DNA of 64,000 bases from Mycolicibacterium aromaticivorans JS19b1 = JCM 16368 (GCF_000559085.1 NZ_JALN02000001.1:4526001-4590000); one strand, 5' to 3'. Shown: positions 38,232 through 49,623, counted from the first letter of the stretch. Notes: generated by a model not told the origin, from the sequence alone. Numbers and translations are program-made.

Positions 38232-39520
38232 CGGGCTGGAGTTCGCTGCTCGGTGCGATCGCGCTGATAGCGCTGGGCGGTTTGTTCGCCGCGATCGATG
38301 CTGCCATCAGCACCGTGTCGATTGCGCGGGTCGAGGAGCTGGTGCGCGACGAGCGACCCGGCGCCCTGCGGCTGGCCAGGATCATGGCCGAGCGGCCGCG
38401 GTACATCAATCTCGTTGTGCTGCTGCGCATTGCGTGCGAGGCCGCCGCGACGGTCTTGCTGGTCGCCTTCCTGTGGGATGACCTCGGTCTGACCTGGGGC
38501 CTGGTGGCGGCGGCGGGCATCATGACGGTCGCCAGCTTCGTCGCGATGGGGGTGGGCCCGCGCACCATCGGCAGGCAGAACGCCTACACCATTGCCTTGA
38601 CGTCGGCCGTTCCGCTGCAAGCGATCTCGGTTCTGCTCACTCCGATCAGCAGGCTGCTGATCGTGCTCGGCAATGCGCTCACCCCGGGCCGCGGCTTCCG
38701 CAACGGACCGTTCGCCTCCGAGATCGAGCTGCGTGAGGTCGTCGACCTGGCACAGCAGCGCGGCGTGGTGGCCGACGACGAACGCCGAATGATCCAGTCG
38801 GTCTTCGAACTCGGCGACACCGCCGCACGTGAGGTGATGGTGCCGCGCACCGAGATGGTGTGGATCGAGAACGACAAGTCCGCCAGTCAAGCGACATCGC
38901 TTGCGGTGCGCAGTGGGTATTCGCGCATCCCGGTGATCGGAGAGAACGTCGACGATGTGGTCGGCGTGGTCTATCTCAAAGACCTTGTGCAGCGCACCTA
39001 TTACTCCTCGGACAGTGGCCGCGGCACCAAGGTGACTGACATCATGCGACCGGCGGTGTTCGTCCCGGACTCCAAACCGCTCGACGAGTTGTTGCGTGAG
39101 ATGCAGCGCGACCGCAACCACATGGCCTTGCTGGTCGACGAGTACGGAGCCATCGCCGGCCTGGTCACCATCGAGGACGTCCTGGAGGAGATCGTCGGCG
39201 AGATAGCCGACGAGTACGACACCCGCGAAGTGGCGCCCGTCGAAGAGTTGGGCGACAACAAGTTCCGGGTGTCGGCCCGCCTGCCGATCGAGGACGTCGG
39301 CGAGCTCTACGACATCGAGATCGCCGACGATCTCGACGTCGACACCGTCGGCGGTCTGCTGGCCCTCGAGCTCGGCAGGGTGCCCCTGCCCGGCGCCGAG
39401 GTGGTCTCGCATGGGCTGCGTCTGCAGGCCGAAGGCGGCCGCGACCACAGAGGGCGGCTTCGCATCGGCACCGTGCTGGTCAGCCGGATCGAGCCGGAAG
39501 GAAGCGACGAGGATGACTGA
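38228..39520 (+). CDS. CNNM/CorC-family membrane protein (DUF21-CBS-CorC)
   Basis: A 430-residue protein starting at the GTG that overlaps the ybeY stop. A DUF21/CNNM transmembrane domain (about 1-165) is followed by a CBS pair ([39 protein letters not shown]) and a C-terminal CorC_HlyC domain ([19 protein letters not shown]). The family acts in magnesium and cobalt export; the hemolysin name is historical. In M. tuberculosis a small gene (Rv2365c) separates it from era; here it overlaps era directly. Confidence 0.9.
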   Translation: MTGWSSLLGAIALIALGGLFAAIDAAISTVSIARVEELVRDERPGALRLARIMAERPRYINLVVLLRIACEAAATVLLVAFLWDDLGLTWGLVAAAGIMTVASFVAMGVGPRTIGRQNAYTIALTSAVPLQAISVLLTPISRLLIVLGNALTPGRGFRNGPFASEIELREVVDLAQQRGVVADDERRMIQSVFELGDTAAREVMVPRTEMVWIENDKSASQATSLAVRSGYSRIPVIGENVDDVVGVVYLKDLVQRTYYSSDSGRGTKVTDIMRPAVFVPDSKPLDELLREMQRDRNHMALLVDEYGAIAGLVTIEDVLEEIVGEIADEYDTREVAPVEELGDNKFRVSARLPIEDVGELYDIEIADDLDVDTVGGLLALELGRVPLPGAEVVSHGLRLQAEGGRDHRGRLRIGTVLVSRIEPEGSDEDD

Positions 39521-40439
39521 CGCTGCGCAGAGTGAATTCCGGTCCGGCTTCGTCTGCTTCGTCGGCAGGCCCAACACCGGCAAGTCGACGCTGACCAATG
39601 CGCTGGTCGGAACCAAGGTGGCGATCACATCCAACCGTCCGCAGACCACCCGACACACCATTCGCGGCATCGTGCATCGCCCCGACTTCCAGATCGTTCT
39701 GGTCGACACTCCCGGCCTGCACCGCCCGCGCACGCTGCTGGGCAAGCGGCTCAACGACCTGGTCCGCGACACCTACTCGGAAGTCGACGTCATCGGGCTG
39801 TGCATTCCCGCCGACGAGAACATCGGACCCGGCGATCGATGGATATACGAACAGATCCGCGACGTCGCCCCCCGCACAACGCTTGTCGTCATCGTCACCA
39901 AGATCGACAAGGTGTCCAAGGAGCGGGTGGCCGAACAGCTGGTCGCCGTCCATGAACTGGTCGGCGACACCGCGGCCGAGATCGTGCCGGTGTCGGCCAC
40001 GCGGGGGGACCAGGTCGACATCCTCATCGATGTGCTGGCCGGCCAGTTGCCGCCCGGCCCGGCGTTCTACCCCGACGGGGAGCTCACCGACGAGCCCGAA
40101 GAAGTGTTGATGGCCGAGCTGATTCGCGAGGCGGCACTGGAAGGGGTTCGCGACGAGTTGCCGCACTCGTTGGCGGTGGTCATCGAGGAGATCGAGGAAA
40201 GGTCGGGGCGGCCGGCGGATGATCCCCTGATCGATGTGCACGCGGTGTTGTATGTCGAGCGGGACAGCCAGAAGGGCATCGTCATCGGCAAGGGCGGTGC
40301 TCGGCTCAAAGAGGTTGGGACGGTGGCCCGTACGCAGATCGAGAAGCTGCTCGGCACCAAGGTCTATCTCGATCTGCGGGTCAAGATCGCCAAGAACTGG
40401 CAGCGCGACCCCAAACAGCTTGGCCGGCTGGGGTTTTAG
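39513..40439 (+). CDS. era: GTPase Era
   Basis: A 308-residue GTPase that binds the 3' end of 16S rRNA. Motifs: GRPNTGKST (G1), TTRHTI (switch), DTPGLHRPR (G3), TKIDK (G4), SATRGDQ (G5), and a KH domain with [13 protein letters not shown]. The ATG at 39513 overlaps the previous gene by 8 bp with GAAGGAAG upstream. Its stop overlaps the convergent amidase stop. Confidence 0.95.
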   Translation: MTDAAQSEFRSGFVCFVGRPNTGKSTLTNALVGTKVAITSNRPQTTRHTIRGIVHRPDFQIVLVDTPGLHRPRTLLGKRLNDLVRDTYSEVDVIGLCIPADENIGPGDRWIYEQIRDVAPRTTLVVIVTKIDKVSKERVAEQLVAVHELVGDTAAEIVPVSATRGDQVDILIDVLAGQLPPGPAFYPDGELTDEPEEVLMAELIREAALEGVRDELPHSLAVVIEEIEERSGRPADDPLIDVHAVLYVERDSQKGIVIGKGGARLKEVGTVARTQIEKLLGTKVYLDLRVKIAKNWQRDPKQLGRLGF

Positions 40440-41887
40440 CTCTCGGTGGGCACCGGGGTGTTCCACCAGATCTCGGGTTGCTTGTTGGCCCACCCGTTGA
40501 TGGCTTCCAGCTCAGCCGCCAGGGAGATCAGCAGCGGCTCACTGTTGGCCGGGCCCATCAGCTGCACGCCGATCGGCAGGCCCTCGGAGGTGAAGCCGGC
40601 CGGAACATTGATCGACGGCCAGCCCAGCAGATTCCACGGGAACGTCACCGGGCACGCCGCGATCATCGCGCGGTCGGTACCCATGGGCCCGAGGCGGTCG
40701 AACGTGCGGGCCGGCGGAGGCGGCTGCGCAGTCGTCGGCGCCAGCACGACGTCGACGGAGCGGAAGATCTGCCCGACGCGGCGGTGCAGCTTCGGTTCGC
40801 TGGCGCGGGCGCGGCGCAGCATCGAGCCAGACAGCAGCCGGCCCATCCGCATGTTGGACTCGGTGCGGGGGTCGAAGGCGACGTCGTCACCAAGCCGGTC
40901 GGCCCACTCCAGCAGCCCGGCGGTGGACCGGGGTAGGAACGTCAGCGGCAGCCGCAGGCCGTAGTTGGGGTTGCCTGCCATCACGGTGTGGCCCAGCAGG
41001 CCGAGCTGCTCGGCGATCCCGCTGAGCGCGACCCTGATCTCGGGATGCAGCCTGGCGGGAAAGAAGGTGAACGGAAAGCGGGTCGACAGCGCGATCTTCA
41101 ATGGACCCGGGGCGGCCCCGACGGAGTCGGTCATCCGTACCGGCGGTGGCGTGAACGGGTCGTCATCGTGGTTGCCGGAGGCGGCGTCGAGCACGAGCGC
41201 GGCGTCGGCGACCGTGCGGGCCAAAACCCCGTTGACGGTGATCCCGTTGAACGGGTCATGGACCGGCCAGGTCGAGATGCGGCCGCGCTGCGGCTTGATA
41301 CCGACCAGGTGGGTCCAGGCGGCCGGCACCCGGACGCTGCCCGCGCCGTCGGATCCGATGGCCGCGGCGACCAGGCCTGCCGCGACGGCGGCGGCGCTGC
41401 CGCCCGACGAGCCACCGGGAGTGTGCTTGCGCGACCAGGGATTACGGGTATGGCCGAAGGCGGGGCCGCTGGTGAACGGCCATTGGCCCAGTTCGCAGCA
41501 GTTGGTCTTGCCGACGATCACCGCGCCCGCCGCGCGCAGCCGGCGGACGACTTCGGAGTCCTGTGTCGCCGGGCGCACGGGTCCGGCCGTTCCGAACGAG
41601 GTCGGAACGCCGGCGATGTCGACGTCGTCCTTGACCGCGATGGGGATGCCCAGCAGCGGGGCCTGCTCGCCGGCGGCGCGCCGTCGATCGGCCTCGGCGG
41701 CATCGGCGAGTGCCGATTCGGTCAGCACCACCCGGAAGGCGTTGAGCGTGGATTGGCTGGCGGTGATCGCACGCAGCGACCGGCGGGCCAGTTCGGTGGA
41801 CGTGACCGTGCCGCTGGCCAACTGATAGAGCTGCTCACCAATGGTCGGAAACCGCGGTGGCCTGCCCAGACTCCGGTGAGCTGTCAT
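40436..41887 (-). CDS. amiA2: Amidase (AmiA2-like)
   Basis: A 483-residue amidase-signature enzyme. The Ser-cisSer-Lys triad is in AVKDDVDIAG (Lys), GGSSGGSAAAVAAGL (cis-Ser) and GSDGAGSVRVPAAW (nucleophile Ser). Substrate unknown. The start at the ATG at 41887 gives the length of M. tuberculosis AmiA2; the open frame extends upstream as an antisense shadow of recO. It is opposite in direction to the surrounding era/recO genes. Confidence 0.88.
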   Translation of the reverse strand: MTAHRSLGRPPRFPTIGEQLYQLASGTVTSTELARRSLRAITASQSTLNAFRVVLTESALADAAEADRRRAAGEQAPLLGIPIAVKDDVDIAGVPTSFGTAGPVRPATQDSEVVRRLRAAGAVIVGKTNCCELGQWPFTSGPAFGHTRNPWSRKHTPGGSSGGSAAAVAAGLVAAAIGSDGAGSVRVPAAWTHLVGIKPQRGRISTWPVHDPFNGITVNGVLARTVADAALVLDAASGNHDDDPFTPPPVRMTDSVGAAPGPLKIALSTRFPFTFFPARLHPEIRVALSGIAEQLGLLGHTVMAGNPNYGLRLPLTFLPRSTAGLLEWADRLGDDVAFDPRTESNMRMGRLLSGSMLRRARASEPKLHRRVGQIFRSVDVVLAPTTAQPPPPARTFDRLGPMGTDRAMIAACPVTFPWNLLGWPSINVPAGFTSEGLPIGVQLMGPANSEPLLISLAAELEAINGWANKQPEIWWNTPVPTES

Positions 41888-41951
41888 GGCGACGTCGAGA
41901 CTAACGGCGCGCGTCCGCCGGTATGTCGCAATGCAGTGGGAAACTGGTCGG

Positions 41952-42773
41952 ATGCGGCTGTACCGGGATCGGGCGGTCGTGCTGCGCCAGCACAAGCTCG
42001 GTGAAGCCGACCGTATCGTCACCTTGCTGACCCGCGACCACGGTCTGGTCCGCGCGGTTGCCAAGGGCGTGCGCCGTACCCGCAGCAAATTCGGTTCCCG
42101 GCTGGAGCCGTTCGCCCACATCGATGTCCAGCTGCACCCCGGTCGCAACCTGGACATCGTCACCCAGGTGGTGTCGATCGACGCCTTCGCCACCGACATC
42201 GTCAGCGACTACGGCCGCTACACCAGCGCCTGCGCGGTCCTGGAGACCGCCGAGCGGCTCGCCGGGGAGGAACGCGCCCCGGCGCCGGCGCTGCACCGGC
42301 TCACAGTCGGGGCATTGCGGGCGGTGGCCGACGGTGCCCGCAGCCGCGAGCTGGTCCTGGACGCCTACTTGCTGCGGGCCATGGGGATCGCCGGCTGGGC
42401 GCCGTCACTGACCGAATGTGCCCGCTGCGCGGCGCCGGGACCGCACCGAGCGTTCCACATCGCCGCTGGTGGCAGCGTCTGCATGCATTGCCGTCCGTCC
42501 GGCTCGACGACACCGCCGCAGGCGGTGCTGGATCTGATGTCCGCGCTGCACGACGGCGATTGGGAGCTTGCGGAGGCCTCGACGCCGTCGCACCGCAGCC
42601 ACGCCAGCGGCTTGGTGGCTGCGCATCTGCAGTGGCATCTGGAACGCCAGTTGCGCACTTTGCCGCTGGTGGAGCGGGTCTACCGGCGGGCCGCTGACCA
42701 TGGGATGGAGATGTTCAGGCAGGATGAGCCATATGGCGATGAACCGGGTGACCAGCTCGTGGCGGGGGGCTGA
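41952..42773 (+). CDS. recO: DNA repair protein RecO
   Basis: A 273-residue recombination mediator that loads RecA with RecR. An N-terminal OB fold ([20 protein letters not shown]), [16 protein letters not shown], and a zinc site CARCA...CMHC in the C-terminal domain. The ATG at 41952 is the first matching family homology; the frame is open further upstream. The 3' end overlaps the uppS start by 41 bp. Confidence 0.93.
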   Translation: MRLYRDRAVVLRQHKLGEADRIVTLLTRDHGLVRAVAKGVRRTRSKFGSRLEPFAHIDVQLHPGRNLDIVTQVVSIDAFATDIVSDYGRYTSACAVLETAERLAGEERAPAPALHRLTVGALRAVADGARSRELVLDAYLLRAMGIAGWAPSLTECARCAAPGPHRAFHIAAGGSVCMHCRPSGSTTPPQAVLDLMSALHDGDWELAEASTPSHRSHASGLVAAHLQWHLERQLRTLPLVERVYRRAADHGMEMFRQDEPYGDEPGDQLVAGG

Positions 42774-43647
42774 GCGCAGGCGGAAAGAGACCTTTCCGCA
42801 GCTGCCCCCGGCGCCCGACGACTACCCGATGTTCCCGGACACCTCTGTGTGGCCGGTCGTATTTCCCGAACTGCCACCCGCGCCGGACGGCGGTCCGCGC
42901 CGGCCGCCCCAGCACACCTCCAAGGCCGTGCCGCCGGCGATCCCGGCCACCCAGATGCCCAAGCACGTGGCCGTCGTGATGGACGGCAACGGGCGATGGG
43001 CCACGCAGCGCGGGTTGAGCCGCACCGAGGGCCACAAGATGGGCGAGGCGGTGCTGATCGACATCACCTGCGGAGCCATCGAGATCGGGATCCAGCACCT
43101 GTCGGTGTACGCGTTCTCCACCGAGAACTGGCGGCGCAGCACCGAAGAGGTGCGGTTCCTGATGGGCTTCAACCGCGAGGTGGTGCGCCGGCGCCGGGAG
43201 AACCTGGATGCCATGGGGGTCAACATGCGCTGGGTGGGGTCGCGGGCTCGGATGTGGCGCAGCGTGATCAAGGAATTCGACATCGCCGAGAACATGACCG
43301 TCGGCAATGACGTCATCACGGTGAACTACTGCGTGAACTACGGCGGGCGGGCCGAAATCGCCGAAGCGGCAAAGCAAATCGCGCGTGACGCGGTGGCCGG
43401 CCGGGTAGATCCGGAGCGGGTGAACGAGGCCACGATCACCGAGCACCTGCACCGGCCGGACATTCCCGACGTCGACCTGTTCATCAGGACGTCGGGGGAG
43501 CAGCGGGCAAGCAACTTCATGCTCTGGCAGGCCGCGTACGCCGAGTACGTGTTCCAGGACAAGCTGTGGCCCGATTACGACCGGCGCGACCTGTGGGCGG
43601 CCTGCGAGGAGTACGCCGAACGTAACCGGCGTTTCGGCCGGGCCTGA
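42733..43647 (+). CDS. uppS: Decaprenyl diphosphate synthase (cis-prenyltransferase UppS)
   Basis: About 304 residues. The cis-prenyltransferase core has [16 protein letters not shown] (catalytic Asp), [19 protein letters not shown], and [21 protein letters not shown], with a mycobacterial N-terminal extension ([12 protein letters not shown]). In M. tuberculosis this gene (Rv2361c) makes the decaprenyl phosphate lipid carrier for cell wall synthesis. The start may be the ATG at 42733, 42739 or the GTG at 42748, all inside the recO end. Confidence 0.93.
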   Translation: MAMNRVTSSWRGAERRRKETFPQLPPAPDDYPMFPDTSVWPVVFPELPPAPDGGPRRPPQHTSKAVPPAIPATQMPKHVAVVMDGNGRWATQRGLSRTEGHKMGEAVLIDITCGAIEIGIQHLSVYAFSTENWRRSTEEVRFLMGFNREVVRRRRENLDAMGVNMRWVGSRARMWRSVIKEFDIAENMTVGNDVITVNYCVNYGGRAEIAEAAKQIARDAVAGRVDPERVNEATITEHLHRPDIPDVDLFIRTSGEQRASNFMLWQAAYAEYVFQDKLWPDYDRRDLWAACEEYAERNRRFGRA

Positions 43648-43648
43648 G

Positions 43649-44032
43649 ATGGGACTCGACACCCGGTTGGCCGATGCACTGAGCGCGGTCGTGCCGGTGG
43701 AGGTGGAGTCGGACGGTGCGCTGACGGTGCGCTATGACGGCACGTTCGCCTCGCTGCGGACGGTCACCATTGCCGAGGACATCGAGATGGTGTCGGTGAC
43801 GCAGGTCCTCGGCTGGGATCTGCAGCCGACTGCCGACCTTCGCAAACGTGTTGCCGCGCAAGCACAGTTGACGATGCTGGGGACGGTGACGCTCGTCGAG
43901 TCCGGTAAGAAGGGCGACATCATGCTGCGCTACAACTTTCCCGGCGATGGGCTGGCCGATCATGCGCTGCAGACGCTGGTGCTGATGGTGCTCGCCGGCG
44001 GGGCCGACGCCCGTCGCGCGCTCGTCGACTAA
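43649..44032 (+). CDS. Conserved mycobacterial protein (Rv2360c-like)
   Basis: A 127-residue soluble protein without signal peptide. The pattern of an RYDGTFASLRTVTI strand pair and C-terminal helices loosely resembles the CesT/YbjN chaperone fold, but this is weak. It follows uppS by one base and precedes zur tail to tail, as in M. tuberculosis. Function unknown. Confidence 0.72.
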   Translation: MGLDTRLADALSAVVPVEVESDGALTVRYDGTFASLRTVTIAEDIEMVSVTQVLGWDLQPTADLRKRVAAQAQLTMLGTVTLVESGKKGDIMLRYNFPGDGLADHALQTLVLMVLAGGADARRALVD

Positions 44033-44033
44033 C

Positions 44034-44456
44034 TCAGCCTCGGCACTGCCCGCAGGTGCCAAATAGCTCGATCGTGTGGCTGACGTCCGAAAAACCATGC
44101 TCGGCAGCCACTTCCGCGGCCCAGGCTTCAACTTCGCGGCCGCTGACCTCCACCGCTGCACCGCAACTGCGGCACACGAGATGATGGTGATGGTCCGCGC
44201 CGGCGCAGCGCCGGTAGACCGACTCCCCGGTATCGGTGCGCACCATGTCCACCAGCTCGGCCGCCGACAGTGACTGCAGCGTCCGGTACACCGTGGTCAG
44301 CCCGATGTTCTCACCGCGGCGGCGCAGCTCGTCGTGCAACTCCTGCGCCGAGCGGAACTCGTCGACGGTGTCGAGCAGCGCGATGATGGACGCCCGCTGA
44401 CGAGTGGCGCGCACCCCGCCCGCGCCGGCGCGCGGACGGATGTCTGCTCCGGTCAC
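44034..44456 (-). CDS. zur: Zinc uptake regulator Zur (FurB)
   Basis: A 140-residue Fur-family repressor. The winged helix (RQRASIIALLDTVDEFRSAQ; LTTVYRTLQSLSAAELVDMV) is followed by the metal domain with DHHHHLVCRSCGAAVEV and a C-terminal CGQC pair for structural zinc. In mycobacteria it represses zinc import and alternative ribosomal protein genes. The GTG start overlaps the smtB stop (GTGA), so the two zinc sensors are co-translated. Confidence 0.93.
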   Translation of the reverse strand: MTGADIRPRAGAGGVRATRQRASIIALLDTVDEFRSAQELHDELRRRGENIGLTTVYRTLQSLSAAELVDMVRTDTGESVYRRCAGADHHHHLVCRSCGAAVEVSGREVEAWAAEVAAEHGFSDVSHTIELFGTCGQCRG

Positions 44457-44758
44457 GAGTGCCCCTCGCCGGCGTGGCTGATGGCGGCGACGACGATCTC
44501 GGCCAGGTGCTCATCGACCAGCCGGTACATCACTTCCCGCCCGGATCGCTCGCCGGCGACCACTCCGGCCGCCTTCAGGATTCGCAGGTGCTGGCTCACG
44601 AGGGGCTGCGGGACGTCGAGGGCGTCGACGAGCTCGTGCACGCACCGCCGGGACTCCCGAAGTTGCAGAACGATCGCGATACGCACCGGGGCGGCCAGCG
44701 CGCGCAACAGTTCACCGGCGCGTTCCAGCAGCGCAGCATGGTCGGTGGCGGTGGTCAT
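44453..44758 (-). CDS. smtB: ArsR/SmtB-family zinc-responsive repressor
   Basis: A 101-residue ArsR-family repressor starting at the ATG at 44758 after GGGGAGG. The HTH is DALDVPQPLVSQHLRILKAAGVV; the C-terminal helix carries histidines (DEHLAEIVVAAISHAGEGHS) suited to the zinc site. In M. tuberculosis SmtB represses the smtB-zur operon until zinc is present. The palindrome upstream is the likely operator. Confidence 0.9.
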   Translation of the reverse strand: MTTATDHAALLERAGELLRALAAPVRIAIVLQLRESRRCVHELVDALDVPQPLVSQHLRILKAAGVVAGERSGREVMYRLVDEHLAEIVVAAISHAGEGHS

Positions 44759-44776
44759 TGCGCACCTCCCCGTTAT

Positions 44777-44791
44777 TGGAAACGATTTCCA
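44777..44791. promoter_or_regulatory. Operator palindrome of the smtB-zur operon
   Basis: TGGAAA-cga-TTTCCA, a perfect 15-bp dyad, lies 18 bp before the smtB ATG, between the divergent smtB and glyS promoters. It could bind SmtB itself or, by likeness to Zur boxes, Zur. Confidence 0.6.
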
Positions 44792-44850
44792 GTTGGCTAA
44801 CACTTTTCCATGCATGATCACGCATGTCAAAGGGTCCGGTGAGAGGTCGC

Positions 44851-44856
44851 TAGGCT
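44851..44856 (+). promoter_or_regulatory. -10 box of glyS
   Basis: TAGGCT fits TANNNT. A start site about 7 nt downstream would leave the ATG at 44857 untranscribed, which argues that glyS begins at one of the GTG codons at 44887 or 44899. Confidence 0.5.
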
Positions 44857-44898
44857 ATGGGACTGTTGTCCGTTCACAGAACAGGAGTGGCACCCACC

Positions 44899-46296
44899 GT
44901 GGCGTCCGTCATCGATTCCGTCGTCAACCTGGCTAAGCGTCGTGGCTTGGTCTATCCAGCCGGCGAGATCTACGGCGGGACCAAATCGGCATGGGACTAC
45001 GGCCCACTGGGTGTGGAGCTCAAGGAGAACATCAAGCGGCAGTGGTGGCGGTCGGTGGTGACCGGCCGCGACGACGTCGTCGGCCTGGACAGCTCGATCA
45101 TCCTGCCGCGCGAGGTGTGGGTCGCCTCCGGTCACGTCGAGGTGTTCAACGATCCACTCATCGAGTGCCTCAACTGCCACAAGCGCCACCGTCAGGATCA
45201 CCTGCAGGAGGCGTACGCAGAGAAGAAGGCGACCAAAGACAAGGTCCCAGTGGACCCCGAATCGGTCGCCATGACGGAGATCGTCTGCCCGGACTGCGGC
45301 ACCAAGGGCCAGTGGACCGAGCCCCGCGAATTCAACATGATGCTCAAGACCTACCTCGGGCCGATCGAAGCCGAGGAGGGCATGCACTACCTGCGGCCGG
45401 AGACCGCGCAGGGCATCTTCGTGAACTTCGCCAACGTGGTGACCACCTCGCGCAAGAAGCCGCCGTTCGGCATCGGCCAGATCGGCAAGAGTTTCCGCAA
45501 CGAGATCACCCCCGGCAACTTCATCTTCCGCACCCGCGAGTTCGAGCAGATGGAGATGGAGTTCTTCGTCGAGCCCGCCACCGCACCCGAGTGGCACCGG
45601 TACTGGATCGACACCCGGCTGCAGTGGTACATCGACCTCGGCATCAACCGCGACAACCTCAGGCTCTTCGAGCACCCCAAGGAGAAGCTGTCGCATTACT
45701 CGGCGGGCACCACCGACATCGAGTACAAGTTCGGTTTCCAGGGCAACCCGTGGGGCGAGCTCGAAGGCATCGCCAACCGCACCGACTTCGATCTCAAGAC
45801 GCACTCACACCATTCCGGCACCGACCTGTCGTTCTACGACCAGGCCGCCGACACCCGCTACGTCCCGTACGTCATCGAACCCGCAGCGGGACTTACCCGT
45901 TCGTTCATGGCGTTCCTCGTCGACGCCTACGCTGAGGACGAGGCGCCGAACGCCAAGGGCGGGGTGGACAAGCGCACGGTGCTGCGATTGGACCCGCGGC
46001 TGGCGCCGGTGAAGGCGGCGGTACTACCGCTGTCGCGGCACGCCGATCTCAGCCCGAAGGCCAAGGATCTGGCCGCGGAGTTGCGCAAGAACTGGAACAT
46101 CGAGTTCGACGACGCCGGTGCGATCGGCCGCCGCTATCGCCGCCAGGACGAGATCGGCACGCCGTACTGCGTGACGGTCGACTTCGATTCCCTGGAGGAT
46201 CACGCGGTGACCGTCCGCGAGCGCGACCAGATGACGCAGGAGCGCATCGGCATCGACTCGGTGGTCGACTACCTGGCCACCCGGCTGAAGGGCTAG
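44899..46296 (+). CDS. glyS: Glycyl-tRNA synthetase
   Basis: About 465 residues, the alpha2-type class II enzyme. Motifs: [21 protein letters not shown], zinc-type cysteines in ECLNCHKRH and CPDCGTKG, motif 2 [27 protein letters not shown] region, motif 3 [14 protein letters not shown], and a C-terminal anticodon-binding domain. The GTG at 44899 is chosen because AGGAG lies upstream and the encoded start [15 protein letters not shown] matches mycobacterial GlyS; a GTG at 44887 is possible. Confidence 0.93.
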   Translation: MASVIDSVVNLAKRRGLVYPAGEIYGGTKSAWDYGPLGVELKENIKRQWWRSVVTGRDDVVGLDSSIILPREVWVASGHVEVFNDPLIECLNCHKRHRQDHLQEAYAEKKATKDKVPVDPESVAMTEIVCPDCGTKGQWTEPREFNMMLKTYLGPIEAEEGMHYLRPETAQGIFVNFANVVTTSRKKPPFGIGQIGKSFRNEITPGNFIFRTREFEQMEMEFFVEPATAPEWHRYWIDTRLQWYIDLGINRDNLRLFEHPKEKLSHYSAGTTDIEYKFGFQGNPWGELEGIANRTDFDLKTHSHHSGTDLSFYDQAADTRYVPYVIEPAAGLTRSFMAFLVDAYAEDEAPNAKGGVDKRTVLRLDPRLAPVKAAVLPLSRHADLSPKAKDLAAELRKNWNIEFDDAGAIGRRYRRQDEIGTPYCVTVDFDSLEDHAVTVRERDQMTQERIGIDSVVDYLATRLKG

Positions 46297-46303
46297 AAGC
46301 GGC

Positions 46304-48310
46304 CTAGAAACGGCCGCCGCCGCCCAGCATCCCGCCGCCGTCGGAGCCGCCTGACGATCCGCCGAAGGTCGTCGACGACCATCCGCCGCCACCGCCGAAT
46401 CCGCCGCGCATACCGCCGGACAAGATGTTGCCGAGGATGATGCCGCCGATGACGGCGCCCATGTTCGACGAACCGCCAACGCCGCCATAGTGATTCATAT
46501 AGGTGCGCTGCGCGGACTGGACGTCGTTGTTGGCCAGCTGCTGAGCTTGGGCAGCCAGCATCGACGCACCATTGGCATGCGCGATCGCTTCGGTGACATT
46601 GGTCTTCCGTTTGGCCTGCGCGGCCTCGAGTTGGCGCACCGCCTCGTTGAGCCGGGTGCGGGCCTCGGGCCCGACACTGCCGCGGCGGGTGTCGACGTAG
46701 TCGGCCACCGAACGCACCCGCGACTGCGCGGTGAACAGTGCCTGGTCGTAGGACCGGCCCAGCCGTTCGGCGTTCTCGCGTTCCTCGGCCACGCTGGCCA
46801 GTAGCCGGTCCAGATCGGCGTCGGCCTGGGTCAGCTGGGTGAACGCCCCCAGCGGGTCGGCAGATCCGTTGGTCTGTGCCGCGGCCACCGCCGCGACCGC
46901 GGCGTCGCGGGCGGCCGTCAGCTCGGCGGTGTTGGACAGTCCGCCCTGGGTCAGCTGAGCCACGGCCTGGTTGATGCCCTGCTGGGTGTCGGCGATCGCC
47001 GCAGGCAAGGTAGCGACCGCGCGCCTGATATCGCTGGCCGCGCTGTCGACCGCATCGAGCATCGAACTGGCCTGCTGCAGAGCGGCTTCCGCGCCGCGCA
47101 CGCAATCGACCAATTCGCTCTGCTCGCCGGCCACCGGTTTGGCCACCAGCTCGCGGGCCCGGCTGATCGATTGGTCGGCGAAGTCCAGCCGTTCCTTGGC
47201 GGCGGCGGCGTTGCGCGCCACCGAAACCAGCGCCGACTCGGCGAATTCGGTGTGCAGCTGTGCCAATGTGCCCTCGGCGGGATCGATGCGGGCGCTGACG
47301 TCGACCAGCTTCTGGGTCAGTATGTCCAGCCGGTCGGGTGCGTTGATGACGAGATCTCGCAGCTGATGGAACGCCTGGGTCTGGGCGTCCAACTCACGGT
47401 TGGCCCGCGCGGCGGCGACCACCACCCGGGTGAGCAGGTCGCGGCGCTCGGCCGGGGTTTCGGGCACCGCGTCGTCGAGCTGTTGGCGCACGGTGAACGC
47501 CTGTTGCAGGGTGGCCTTGGCGTTCTCGACGGCGCGTGCGAAGGGTTGGGTCTGCTGCTCACCGAATTCCTCTTCTGCCAAGGTCAATTCGTTGGAGCTC
47601 GTGCGAACGGCATTGTCGACGTCGACGACGATCGAGCGGGACAACTCGTCGAGTGCGTCGACTGGAACCGAAGCCAGGGCATTCGGATCGGTGGGGTCGA
47701 CGCGCTTGGCGGCGGCCACCTCGGCCTCGTGCCGCTTGCGCCGCCGCCGGCGGCTCCACACCAGCAAGACCACCACCGCCAGCACGATGACGCCCAGAAT
47801 GATCACCAGCGGCAATAGCGCGAAGCCGCCGGCGCTGGTGGTCTTGGCCGCCAGGCCGTCGGCCGCCGCGATCGCGGCGCCCGCCCAGTCGCCGTTGTGC
47901 AGGGCGGGCTCGATCTTGTCGTGGCGCAGGTCGTCGATTTTCGCGCCGCCGGCCGCCGCGGTGGGTACCAGGAAGGCGTAGGAGCGCTGCCCGGTCGCGA
48001 CCGCCAGAATCGCGTCCTGGTTACTCAGATCGCTGGCCACGCGGGTTTCCTCGGTCCAGCCCACCGCACTCTTGGGGGCGAAGGAGTCGACGAAGACCAC
48101 CCACAACCGCACCTTCCGCTCGCGGTAGAGGGTGTCGACGGCGTTCTGCACGCTGGCCAGTTGGCCGCCGGCCAGGACGCCGGCGTTGTCGGTGACGTAG
48201 TCCGGCAGCCGAAACGGCGGCTCGGCCGTCGCGGCGGGTGCCACCAGAGTGGCGGTGGTCAGGATGGCCGCGAGCAGGCTGAACAGACGAGCGAGGCGCA
48301 AGACCGTCAA
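46304..48310 (-). CDS. TPM-domain membrane protein (Rv2345-like)
   Basis: About 668 residues. A signal peptide ([19 protein letters not shown]) leads into a TPM domain ([13 protein letters not shown]..., [11 protein letters not shown]) outside the membrane. A helix near 175-200 ([21 protein letters not shown]) is followed by a basic stretch and long, coiled-coil-like cytoplasmic helices. The C-terminus is a Gly/Ser-rich tail ending [11 protein letters not shown]. Role unknown. The start is probably a TTG at 48310; the open frame extends upstream antisense to dgt. Confidence 0.78.
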   Translation of the reverse strand: MTVLRLARLFSLLAAILTTATLVAPAATAEPPFRLPDYVTDNAGVLAGGQLASVQNAVDTLYRERKVRLWVVFVDSFAPKSAVGWTEETRVASDLSNQDAILAVATGQRSYAFLVPTAAAGGAKIDDLRHDKIEPALHNGDWAGAAIAAADGLAAKTTSAGGFALLPLVIILGVIVLAVVVLLVWSRRRRRKRHEAEVAAAKRVDPTDPNALASVPVDALDELSRSIVVDVDNAVRTSSNELTLAEEEFGEQQTQPFARAVENAKATLQQAFTVRQQLDDAVPETPAERRDLLTRVVVAAARANRELDAQTQAFHQLRDLVINAPDRLDILTQKLVDVSARIDPAEGTLAQLHTEFAESALVSVARNAAAAKERLDFADQSISRARELVAKPVAGEQSELVDCVRGAEAALQQASSMLDAVDSAASDIRRAVATLPAAIADTQQGINQAVAQLTQGGLSNTAELTAARDAAVAAVAAAQTNGSADPLGAFTQLTQADADLDRLLASVAEERENAERLGRSYDQALFTAQSRVRSVADYVDTRRGSVGPEARTRLNEAVRQLEAAQAKRKTNVTEAIAHANGASMLAAQAQQLANNDVQSAQRTYMNHYGGVGGSSNMGAVIGGIILGNILSGGMRGGFGGGGGWSSTTFGGSSGGSDGGGMLGGGGRF

Positions 48311-48345
48311 ATGTAGTGGGGCCGGTGCTGGCAGACTGTGCGTCG

Positions 48346-49614
48346 GTGACAACGAATGAGCACGGCCACTACGACGAGGCCGACCGTGAGCGGGTGGTGC
48401 ACGAGCCGCCGAAGACTGCCGGGTTGCCCGGTACGTCGACGGAGCACCGCACCGACTTCGCCCGCGACCGTGCGCGCGTGCTGCACTGCGCCGCTCTTCG
48501 CAGGCTGGCCGACAAGACTCAGGTGGTCGGTCCGCGGGAGAGTGAAAACCCGCGCACCAGGCTGACGCATTCGCTGGAGGTCGCCCAGATCGGGCGGGGG
48601 ATGGCGCTGCCGCTGGGATGTGACGCCGACCTGGTGGATATGGCCGGTCTGGCCCACGACATCGGCCACCCGCCGTACGGCCACAACGGGGAACGTGCGC
48701 TCGACGAGTTCGCGGCCGCTTGCGGGGGCTTCGAAGGCAACGCCCAGAACTTTCGCATCCTGACCCGCATCGAACCGAAAGTGCTTGATGCACAAGGGCG
48801 CAGCGTCGGCCTGAACCTGACCCGTGCGGGGCTGGACGCTGTCACGAAGTATCCGTGGTTTCGTGAACGGGGCGTGCGCAAGTTCGGCTTCTACGAAGAC
48901 GACCGCACTCTCGCCGAGTGGGTGCGAGACATTGCGCCGTCGCGACGCCCGTGCCTGGAGTCCCAGGTGATGGACTGGGCTGACGACGTGGCCTACTCCG
49001 TGCACGACGTCGAAGACGGCGTGGTGTCGGGCCGGATCGACCTGCGGGTGCTGGCCGACTCCGACGCCGCGGCCGCTCTGGGCACGTTGGGCAAGTCCAG
49101 CACGATCGCCGCCGTCGATCTCGAGGCCGCCGCCCAGCGGTTGTCCCAGCTGCCGGTGGTCGCCGGGGTCGGCAAGTACGACGGCACGCTCGCGGCGTCG
49201 GTGGCACTCAAGCGGCTGACCAGTGAACTGGTCGGCCGATTCGCCTCCGCGGCGGTTCGGCTCACCCACGAGGTCGCCGGGCCGCAGCCGCTGGTGCGCT
49301 ATCAGGCGGATCTACAGGTACCCGCGACGGTCCGCGCCGAGGTGGCGCTACTCAAGACGCTGGCGCTGCAGTTCATCATGTCCGACCCGCGGCACCTGGA
49401 ATTGCAGGCGCAGCAACGGGAACGCATCCACCGGGTGGCGAACTGGCTGCTCGACGGCGCGCCCGCGACACTCGATCCGGTGTTCGCTCCGGAGTTCACC
49501 GCCGCCGCTGACGATGCCGCGCGGATGCGGGTGGTCGTCGACCAGCTCGCGTCGTACACCGAAGGCCGGGTGGAGCGCATCGACGCGCACATCGCCGGTG
49601 GACCCGCGTCCTAG
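48346..49614 (+). CDS. dgt: Deoxyguanosinetriphosphate triphosphohydrolase-like protein (Dgt)
   Basis: A 422-residue HD-domain enzyme that removes triphosphate from dNTPs. HD motifs: [14 protein letters not shown] (His) and [15 protein letters not shown] (His-Asp), then [18 protein letters not shown] (Asp). The GTG at 48346 matches the usual protein start; CAGACT 8 nt upstream could be a -10 box for leaderless transcription. Its TAG stop is part of the dnaG -10 box. Confidence 0.92.
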   Translation: MTTNEHGHYDEADRERVVHEPPKTAGLPGTSTEHRTDFARDRARVLHCAALRRLADKTQVVGPRESENPRTRLTHSLEVAQIGRGMALPLGCDADLVDMAGLAHDIGHPPYGHNGERALDEFAAACGGFEGNAQNFRILTRIEPKVLDAQGRSVGLNLTRAGLDAVTKYPWFRERGVRKFGFYEDDRTLAEWVRDIAPSRRPCLESQVMDWADDVAYSVHDVEDGVVSGRIDLRVLADSDAAAALGTLGKSSTIAAVDLEAAAQRLSQLPVVAGVGKYDGTLAASVALKRLTSELVGRFASAAVRLTHEVAGPQPLVRYQADLQVPATVRAEVALLKTLALQFIMSDPRHLELQAQQRERIHRVANWLLDGAPATLDPVFAPEFTAAADDAARMRVVVDQLASYTEGRVERIDAHIAGGPAS

Positions 49615-49617
49615 ACT
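49612..49617 (+). promoter_or_regulatory. -10 box of dnaG inside the dgt stop codon
   Basis: TAGACT begins with the dgt TAG stop and ends 6 nt before the dnaG ATG at 49624, the spacing of a leaderless mycobacterial promoter. Confidence 0.55.
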
Positions 49618-49623
49618 GTGCCG

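Noticed and set aside
48311..48793. Upstream extension of the TPM protein frame into dgt
   Set aside because: The signal peptide begins at about 48310; the extension is antisense to dgt and lacks homology.
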